Assembly: GCA_905221605.1 (NCBI GenBank)
Contig: CAJNDS010002128.1
Coordinates: forward strand, 207,501-232,500
Source: Symbiodinium natans
Lineage: Eukaryota; Sar; Dinophyceae; Suessiales; Symbiodiniaceae
Length of the DNA: 25,000 bases
Reading direction: 5' to 3'
Program-made: the position numbers and the translations under genes
Shown here: one piece after another, positions 19,390 through 25,000 of the stretch
Numbering within the stretch: position 1 is the first letter of the stretch
How the letters are laid out: the number at the start of each line of letters is the position of its first letter
The notes under the pieces: model-generated
What the model was told of the DNA's origin: nothing
Databases searched by the model: none
What the model saw: the letters and a program-made list of their open reading frames with translations, nothing else

Positions 19390-19740
19390 CAATCAGCTTC
19401 ATCATCATCATCCTCATCCTCATCCGCATCATCATCATCATCTTCATTATCGTCATCATCTTCATCATCTATCATCATCATCTTCATCATCTTCATCATC
19501 TTTTTTCATCATCCCCATCATCTCTCTCATCTCCACGGTTGTTCCAATATGTTTCATGTGCATCCTTGACATCAATGATCCCAATCAGCTTCATCATCAT
19601 CTTCATCATCTTCATCATCTTCATCATCTTCATCATTTTCATCATCTTCATCATCTTCATCATCTTCATCATCTTCATCATCTCCATCATCTTCATCATC
19701 TTCATGATCTGCTTCATCTGCTTCATCCTTCATCTGTTTC
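19390..19740 (-). repeat. TCATC / CTTCATCAT microsatellite
   Basis: Two sections of TTCATC-type repeats are separated by unique sequence at about 19515-19580. Both sections begin with the same aatcagcttcatcatcatc (19390 and 19582), so the block was probably duplicated. On the minus strand the frames give Asp-Glu-Asp or Met-Lys-Met runs, and on + they give Ile-Phe runs; these are products of the repeat. Confidence 0.95.
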
Positions 19741-20305
19741 TTATGTTTCATTGCTTCTTGGGGCCCAGGAGGGCCTGGGGCAGGAGCAACTTTGCCGGTC
19801 AAAACTTGCCGGGATCCCCTTGGCACCCTGGAAAAGTGATGCAAATACCACACAAAACGGGAAAGGGTAGGAACAACTTAGTCGGTCAAAATTTGCCGGG
19901 ATCCCCTTGGCACCCTGGAAAAGTCCTGCAAATACCACACAAAACGGGAAAGGGTAGGAACAACTTTGCCGGTCAAAATTTGCCGGGATCCCCTTGGCAC
20001 CCTGGAAAAGTCCTGCAAACACCACACAAAACGGGAAAGGGTAGGAACAACCTTTGCCGGTCAAAATTTGCCGGGATTCCCTTGGCACCCCGGAAAAGTG
20101 ATGCAAATACCACACAAAACGGGAACGGGTAGGAACAACTTTGCGGGTCAAAATTTGCCGGGATTCCCTTGGCACCCTAGAAAAGTTCTGCAAATACCAC
20201 ACAAAACGGGAAAGGGTAGGAACAACTTTGCCGGTCAAAATTTGCCGGGATTCCCTTGGCACCCTAGAAAAGTGATGCAAATACCACACAAAACGGGAAA
20301 GGGTA

Positions 20306-20349
20306 GGAACAACTTTGCCGGTCAAAGCCACACAAAACGGGAACGGGTA
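20306..20349 (+). repeat. Truncated 44-bp satellite unit
   Basis: This unit lacks the middle 43 bp: it jumps from ccggtcaaa to gccacacaaaacggg. The deletion shifts the frame phase for the rest of the array. Confidence 0.9.
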
Positions 20350-20739
20350 GGAACAACTTTGCGGGTCAAAATTTGCCGGGACCCCCTTGGCACCCGGGAA
20401 AAGTGATGCAAATACCACACAAAACGGGAAAGGGTAGGAACAACTTTGCCGGTCAAAATTTGCCGGGATCCCCTTGGTACCCTGGAAAAGTGATGCAAAT
20501 ACCACACAAAACGGGAACGGGTAGGAACAACTTTGCCGGTCAAAATTTGCCGGGATTCCCTTGGCACCCTGGAAAAGTCCTGCAAATACCACACAAAACG
20601 GGAAAGGGTAGGAACAACTTTGCCGGTCAAAACTTGCCGGGATTCCCTTGGCACCCTGGAAAAGTGATGCAAATACCACACAAAACGGGAAAGGGTAGGA
20701 ACAACTTTGCGGGTCAAAATTTGCCGTGATTCCCTTGGC

Positions 20740-21030
20740 AGCCCCTGGAAAAGTCCCTGCAAACCACACAAAACGGTAAGGGTATTAACAACTTTGGCCG
20801 GTCACAATTTGCCGGGATCCCTTTGCACTCGGGAAAAAGTGATGCAAAAAAAACCACACAAACGGGAAACCGGTTAGGGGCCCCGGGGTTGGAACACGTT
20901 GCGGGTCAAATTTCCGGACCCACCACTTTGGCACCCGGCAAATGATGCAAATACCACACAACCGGAAAGGGTAGGAACGACACCTTGCCTGTCAAAATTT
21001 GCCGGGATCCCCTTGCCCGGAAAAGTGATG
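20740..21030 (+). repeat. Decayed section inside the 87-bp array
   Basis: Units here carry many small insertions and deletions (for example aaaaaaaaccacacaaac, ggttaggggccccggggttgg, gtcacaattt), while units on both sides are 95-100 percent alike. Either this is a junction of two arrays or a poorly resolved stretch of the assembly. Confidence 0.8.
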
Positions 21031-21440
21031 CAAATACCACACAAAACGGGAAAGGGTAGGAACAACTTTGCGGGTCAAAATTTGCCGGGATTCCCTTGGC
21101 ACCCTGGAAAAGTCCTGCAAATACCACACAAAACGGGAAAGGGTAGGAACAACTTTGCCGGTCAAAATTTGCCGGGCTTCCCTTGGCACCCTGGAAAAGT
21201 CCTGCAAATACCACACAAAACGGGAAAGGGTAGGAGCAACTTTGCGGGTCAAAATTTGCCGGGATTCCCTTGGCACCCTGGAAAAGTGATGCAAATACCA
21301 CACAAAACGGGAAAGGGTAGGAACAACTTTGCGGGTCAAAATTTGCCGGGATCCCCTTGGCACCATGGAAAAGTGATGCAAATACCACACAAAACGGGGA
21401 ACGGGTAGGAACAACATTTGCCGGTCAAAATTTGCCGGGC

Positions 21441-21680
21441 CTCCGGGCAAGATTTGGCCAAATCGAGCCGCGCATTTCTTCATCGCATACGAAGGGCAGC
21501 GCCAAATCGAGCCGCGCCTTTCTGGAGGCCCGAAATTATTTAAACTATCGCGGCTCGATTTGGCCAAATTTTGCCGGGCAGCCTGCGGGCAAAATTTGGC
21601 CAAATCGGGCTGCTCGTCGTACGCGATGAGAAATGCGCGGCTCGATTTGGCCAAATTTTGCCCGGCAGGGCCCCTGGACA
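21441..21680. repeat. ATTTGGCCAAAT inverted-element cluster, copy 1
   Basis: A series of arms containing the perfect palindrome ATTTGGCCAAAT in alternating orientation, around loop X (21517-21548) and loop Y in forward (about 21466-21500) and reverse (21608-21642) orientation. Compared with copy 2 it lacks 44 bp that form a near-perfect hairpin, and the arm left of loop X is therefore short. Confidence 0.9.
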
Positions 21681-21943
21681 TTGAAATGAAATTGATTTTT
21701 TAAATTCCCCGATACTAAATCACGAGCCCGGGCCTCCCTTCTCTTCTCTTGTTCTCTTTTAAATCTCAAATCACACCAAAGGAAGCTTCTTTTCCTTATT
21801 GAATGAAACAGAAAAAGAAGAAAAGAGATAGGTAAAGACACTGAAGAGCTCCACTGCCTACTGTTTCATTCCTTTCCTCTCTTTCTATGTGTTGTTGTCC
21901 TTGTCGTTTCAGAAAGCTAGCAAAATAAGGGCAAGGGGGCTTT
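21681..21943. repeat. Downstream part of the segmental duplication, copy 1
   Basis: The segment from cctggacattgaaatg to aagggcaaggggg is nearly identical to 22433-22732, and part of it is repeated again at 24442-24660. It contains a pyrimidine tract, TTTAAAT, a purine-rich stretch, and an acceptor-like tgtcgtttcag. No gene is seen. Confidence 0.9.
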
Positions 21944-22025
21944 AAATTATTAAAACTATTTAATTCCACCCTGGAATTAAATATTTTAAATAATTTAAAT
22001 AATGTAAATCCGAAAAGGGGGGGGG
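21944..22025. repeat. Fragment of the AATTTAAAT / G-run repeat
   Basis: Contains ttaaattatt, a ccctggaattaaat piece and aatttaaat nonamers ending in aaatccg and a G-run, the same elements as the A/B array. It shows that the palindromic array family is interspersed with the ATTTGGCCAAAT family. Confidence 0.75.
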
Positions 22026-22044
22026 CCAAAAGTGCCCGGAGGCT

Positions 22045-22138
22045 GCCCGGCAAAATTTGGCCAAATCGAGCCGCGATAGTTTAAATAATTTCGGGCCTCC
22101 AGAAAGGCGCGGCTCGATTTGGCCAAATTTTGCCGGGC
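22045..22138 (-). repeat. X element, loop orientation 1
   Basis: Left arm 22045-22075 and right arm 22108-22138 are perfect reverse complements of 31 bp. The loop at 22076-22107 begins atagtttaaataatttcggg. Confidence 0.93.
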
Positions 22139-22145
22139 AGCCTCC

Positions 22146-22222
22146 TGGCAAGATTTGGCCAAATCGAGCCGCGCATTTCTCATCGCATACGAAGGGCAGC
22201 CCGATTTGGCCAAATTTTGCCC
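22146..22222 (+). repeat. Y element, loop orientation 1
   Basis: Arms of about 21 bp (ggcaagatttggccaaatcg on the left with one or two changes; 22202-22222 on the right). The 35-bp loop at 22167-22201 begins agccgcgcatttctcatcgc. Confidence 0.9.
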
Positions 22223-22229
22223 GGAGGCT

Positions 22230-22323
22230 GCCCGGCAAAATTTGGCCAAATCGAGCCGCGCCTTTCTGGAGGCCCGAAATTATTTAAACTATCGCGGCTC
22301 GATTTGGCCAAATTTTGCCGGGC
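22230..22323 (+). repeat. X element, loop orientation 2
   Basis: The same 31-bp arms as at 22045. The loop at 22261-22292 begins cctttctggaggcccg and is the exact reverse complement of the other X loop. Confidence 0.93.
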
Positions 22324-22330
22324 AGCCTGC

Positions 22331-22407
22331 GGGCAAAATTTGGCCAAATCGGGCTGCTCGTCGTACGCGATGAGAAATGCGCGGCTCGATTTGGCCAAAT
22401 TTTGCCC
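22331..22407 (-). repeat. Y element, loop orientation 2
   Basis: Perfect 21-bp arms (22331-22351 and 22387-22407). The 35-bp loop at 22352-22386 is the reverse complement of the 22167 loop with three substitutions. Confidence 0.92.
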
Positions 22408-22526
22408 GGCAAAATTTGGCCAAATCGGGCCCCTGGACATTGAAATGAAATTGACTTTTTAAATTCCCCGATACTAAATCACGAGCCCGGGCCTCCCCCT
22501 CAATACTAAATTACGAGCCCGGGTCT

Positions 22527-22862
22527 CCCTTCTCTTCTCTTGTTCTCTTTTAAATCTCAAATCACACCAAAGGAAGCTTCTTTTCCTTATTGAATGAAAC
22601 AGAAAAAGAAGAAAAGAGATAGGTAAAGACACTGAAGAGCTCCACTGCCTATTGTTTCATTCCCTTCCTCTCTTTCTATGTGTTGTTTTCCTTGTCGTTT
22701 CAGAAAGCTAGCAAAATAAGGGCAAGGGGGCTTCCTGAAGAGGAGAGAGGGCACCTATTTTTTAATTATAGAGGGAAAAGCGAGAGACAAGGAAGGGACA
22801 AAAGATAGATAAAGAAGAGTGCTATCCGTCTCCTTGTTTCTTGTGTCTTCTCTTCTTTTCAG
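22527..22862. repeat. Repeat R, copy 2
   Basis: 336 bp of alternating pyrimidine- and purine-rich blocks, nearly identical to 24442-24778. Contains gatagataaagaagagtgct and ends in tctcttcttttcag. Its first 200 bp also occur at 21738-21943. Confidence 0.9.
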
Positions 22863-23198
22863 TTCATCGTATTCCTCTTTTCGGCCTGTCTCTTCTGCTC
22901 TTTTCCTTACCCTTCTCCTTTTCAAGTTCTTCCTTTTTCGTTTTTCTGTTTCGAAAAGAAAGAGGGAAGGGAGAGAGAAGGGAGAGAGGATAGATAAAGA
23001 AGAGTGCCATTTTCTTTGCGCCTTGTTTTGTCTCTCCATCTTCTTTGTTCGTCTCTCTTTTCTATTCTTTTCTTGGCTCTTCCCATTAGAATTGTCTTCC
23101 TTTTATCTCTCCTCTCTCCTTCTCTTTCCCTTCTCTTCTCCTGTTCCCCTTTAAATGACAAAAACACGAGAAAGGAAGAACAAGAGAGGAATGGAGGC
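22863..23198. repeat. Repeat S, copy 1
   Basis: 336 bp, clearly related to 23760-24096. It begins ttcatcgta, has a pyrimidine block, gatagataaagaagagtgcc, a long pyrimidine tract, tttaaatgacaaaaac and a purine-rich end. It is distantly related to repeat R in the tail. Confidence 0.88.
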
Positions 23199-23276
23199 CC
23201 TTTTCCTGAATTCTCCTGTTGCAATGAATAAGGAAAAGAGCATAGGAGATAAGGAAGGGAATTGTGGGCGATGGAA

Positions 23277-23330
23277 CGGGTGTCCTTTTTGATAGTTTTC
23301 TGCATCTTCAAGGAAGAAAAAGGACACCCG
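23277..23330. repeat. Perfect 14-bp inverted repeat (hairpin)
   Basis: CGGGTGTCCTTTTT at 23277-23290 and its exact complement at 23317-23330, with a 26-base loop. It could form a stem in RNA or a small cruciform. No run of T follows that would suggest a terminator. Confidence 0.8.
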
Positions 23331-23344
23331 CCCAAGAAGGAAAA

Positions 23345-23520
23345 GTAACATAAGAGATAGGGAGGAAATTGAAAAGCTCCTCTCTTTACCTAGTCATTTC
23401 CTGTCCTCTCTTCTTATTTGTTGTTTTTCTTATTCGCTTCAAAAAGCAAAATAACAAAATAAGGGAAAGGCGATTTCCTGAAGAGGAAGAAGGGCGCCTA
23501 CCTGTGAATAGCAAGGTTGA
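23345..23520. repeat. Diverged copy of the R tail
   Basis: Follows the same order as R (agagatagg, gaaaagctcc, tttcctgtcctctctt, cgcttcaaaaagc, aaaataaggg, ttcctgaagagga, gggcgcctac) with many substitutions and small gaps. Confidence 0.7.
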
Positions 23521-23596
23521 TTTTTTCTAATTAGGGAGAGACTTGCCCCGCCTGAGCCTCCCTTGCCTGCTTGTTGTGGCCACATTCCGGTACAGT

Positions 23597-23759
23597 TGCG
23601 CTTCCAGAAAAATGGCATCCTTGTTATCTCCTCTCACTTCCCTTTCCCTTCTCTCCTTCTGTTTCCTTCTGACTGATAAACCACAAGAAAGGAACTTGTA
23701 TGATAAGGCAGTGGAAGGGTAAGCAGAGGGTGACTCCTGGCGCGTGGACCGGTCCATAC
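23597..23759. repeat. Repeat T, copy 1
   Basis: About 160 bp related to 24779-24956, with the shared core aaaggaacttgtatgataa followed by gcagtggaagggtaagcaga and gtgactcct. It lies directly before repeat S copy 2. Confidence 0.85.
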
Positions 23760-24096
23760 TTCATCATACCCCTCCTCTCGGCCTATCTCTTCTGTTCCTT
23801 TCCTTACCCTTCTCCTTCTCATAGTTCTTCCTTTTTGTTTTCTTATTTCGAAAAGAAAGATGGCAGGGAGAGATAAGGAAGAGAGGATAGATAAAGAGTG
23901 AGTGCCATCTTCTCTGCGCCTTGTTTTGTCTCTCCCTCTTCTCTATTCATCTCTCTTCTATTCTTTTCTTTGCTCTTCCCATGAACAATGCAATCCTTTT
24001 GTCTCTCCTCTCTCCTTCTCTCTCCCTTCTCTTCTCCTGTTCCCCTTTAAATGACAAAAACGCAAGAAAGGAAGAACAAGAGGGGAATGGAGGCCA
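23760..24096. repeat. Repeat S, copy 2
   Basis: 337 bp related to copy 1 at 22863. One copy has agaagagtgccat where the other has agagtgagtgccat. Confidence 0.88.
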
Positions 24097-24174
24097 TGTT
24101 CCTTTCTTTTCCAATGGATGGGGAAAGTGAGCGGGGTTGGCTCCTTGTCCGTAGACCCTCCCCACGCTGCAGCA
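24097..24174. other. Junction between S copies
   Basis: Short stretch with a diverged fragment of repeat T (gttggctccttgtccgtagac). No gene. Confidence 0.45.
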
Positions 24175-24441
24175 AATCCCTCCTCTCGCCCTATCGCCTC
24201 TGTTCTTTTCCTTGTTCCCAAACGGAAAAAGAAAATGGGTTCCTTTACATGTTCATTGTTCTTCCTTTTGTTTTTATTTAAAAGGGAAAGATAAGAAAGA
24301 GAGGAAAGAAGAAAACGAGCACCATCTTCTCTTTGCCTGATTTTGCACCTCCCTCTCCTGTCTTCATTTCTCTTCCATGATTTTCATTGCTCTTCCCATG
24401 AAAATTGTTTCCTTTTGATCTCTCCTCTCTCCTTTCTCTCT
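24175..24441. repeat. Repeat S, copy 3 (diverged, partial)
   Basis: Begins atccctcctctcgccctatc as in the other S copies, then passes into repeat R copy 3 within the shared pyrimidine tract. This shows a recombination junction between the two families. Confidence 0.75.
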
Positions 24442-24778
24442 CCCTTCTCTTCTCTTGTTCTCTTTTGAATCTCAAAATCACACCAAAGGAAGCTTCTTTT
24501 CCTTATTGAATGAAAAAGAAAAAGAAGAAAAGAGATAGGTAAAGACACTGAAGAGCTCCACTGCCTATTGTTTCATTCCTTTCCTCTCTTTCTATGTGTT
24601 GTTTTCCTTGTCGTTTCAGAAAGCTAGCAAAATAAGGGCAAGGGGGCTTCCTGAAGAGGAGAGAGGGCACCTATTTTTTAATTATAGAGGGAAAAGCGAG
24701 AGACAAGGAAGGGACAGATGATAGATAAAGAAGAGTGCTATCCGTCTCCTTGTTTATTGTGTCTTCTCTTCTTTTCAG
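24442..24778. repeat. Repeat R, copy 3
   Basis: 337 bp nearly identical to 22527-22862. It lies 1,915 bp downstream and has only a handful of differences (for example aaatctcaaa against gaatctcaaaa). Confidence 0.9.
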
Positions 24779-24956
24779 TGCCCCTCCAGAAAATTCAAAT
24801 GGCCTCCTTGTTGTCTCTCCTCTCTCGCTTCTCTTGCCCTTCTCTCCTTCTGTTACCTTTTAACTAATATAACACAAGAAAGGAACTTGTATGATAAAGC
24901 AGTGGAAGGGTAAGCAGAGAGTGACTCCTTGCGCGTGGACCTTGCCCATACTTCAT
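24779..24956. repeat. Repeat T, copy 2
   Basis: Related to 23597-23759 and, as there, followed directly by a repeat S start. Confidence 0.85.
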
Positions 24957-25000
24957 CATATCCCTCTTTTCGGCCTGTCTCTTCTGCTCTTTTCCTTACC
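24957..25000. repeat. Repeat S, copy 4 (cut by the window end)
   Basis: The last 44 bases match the beginning of S copy 1 (cctcttttcggcctgtctct), so the mosaic continues beyond the window. Confidence 0.85.

Larger units (their letters stand above)
19783..21440 (+). repeat. 87-bp satellite array, about 20 units
   Basis: The unit is 87 bp (begins ggaacaactttgccggtc, ends aaacgggaaagggta). Starts are at 19783, 19870, 19957, 20044, 20132, 20219, 20306, 20350, 20437, 20524, 20611 and 20698, with decayed ones to about 20975, then 21059, 21146, 21233, 21320 and 21408. Units vary mainly at ccggt/cgggt, gatcc/gattc, gtgatg/gtcctg and aaagg/aacgg, in changing combinations. Because 87 is divisible by three, at least four of the six frames are open for hundreds of bases (for example 19741-20769 on -) and encode 29-residue repeats. 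A protein role is not supported. Confidence 0.96.
22026..22432. repeat. ATTTGGCCAAAT inverted-element cluster, copy 2
   Basis: About nine occurrences of the palindrome. Two complete X elements have 31-bp arms around a 32-bp loop: 22045-22138 and 22230-22323, with loops in opposite orientation. Two complete Y elements have 21-bp arms around a 35-bp loop: about 22146-22222 and 22331-22407, also in opposite orientation. The right part (from about 22140) is the second copy of 21441-21680. Confidence 0.93.

Noticed and set aside
19539-20769. Frames of 197 and 342 codons that look like repeat proteins
   Set aside because: The 87-bp period is divisible by three, so several frames are open together. 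No start context, signal or known domain is seen.
19783-21440. CRISPR array
   Set aside because: The units are direct 87-bp repeats without unique spacers, there are no cas genes, and the genome texture is eukaryotic.
22660-22720. Intron end or gene at tgtcgtttcag in repeat R
   Set aside because: The acceptor-like motif is part of a repeat that occurs three times, with no open frame after it.

Overview
The window looks like nuclear DNA of a eukaryote with a large, gene-poor, repeat-rich genome. No prokaryotic operon, tRNA, rRNA or convincing complete protein-coding gene is visible. Degenerate TTTAGGG-type interstitial tracts, very long GT/GTGC/TATG/TTG microsatellites, homopolymer G and C runs and several unrelated satellite families fit an alga of the alveolate type. 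A dinoflagellate is my best guess, but this is inference from genome texture only: no spliced-leader relic or diagnostic gene was found.

Positions 1-16,544 are mostly unique sequence of mixed composition, cut up by microsatellites. These are GTGGAAA with a facing pyrimidine arm (5.25-5.71 kb), a compound GTGTGC/GT/GTGC block (7.33-7.91 kb), telomere-like tracts (4.66 and 9.95 kb), poly-G (10.09 kb), TTG (12.65 kb), TA/TACG/TATG (15.43-16.04 kb) and poly-C (16.21 kb). Only weak coding hints exist here. The best is a short BRCT-like segment at 11.38-11.68 kb (+); others are a signal-peptide-like start at 6.72 kb (-) and a minus-strand frame at 2.13-2.85 kb broken by two adjacent stops.

Positions 16,545-25,000 are almost entirely repeats. 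In order they are: a 306-bp C-rich tract; a 101-bp element with inverted ends; a 2.4-kb array of alternating palindromes A (100 bp) and B (about 155 bp) joined by AATTTAAAT linkers; a TCATC microsatellite; an 87-bp satellite of about 20 units; a family of short inverted elements built on the palindrome ATTTGGCCAAAT, present in two large copies; and about 3 kb of mosaic purine/pyrimidine-rich repeats of about 336 bp.

The most interesting signal is shared by the A array and the ATTTGGCCAAAT family. Three different loop segments (42, 32 and 35 bp) each occur in both orientations between inverted arms that keep the same order. Two of the three are exact reverse complements. This looks like repeated local inversion of the segment between inverted arms, by recombination, hairpin template switching or an unknown invertase. 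A 44-bp deletion that removes a near-perfect hairpin between two copies of one module fits the same kind of instability.
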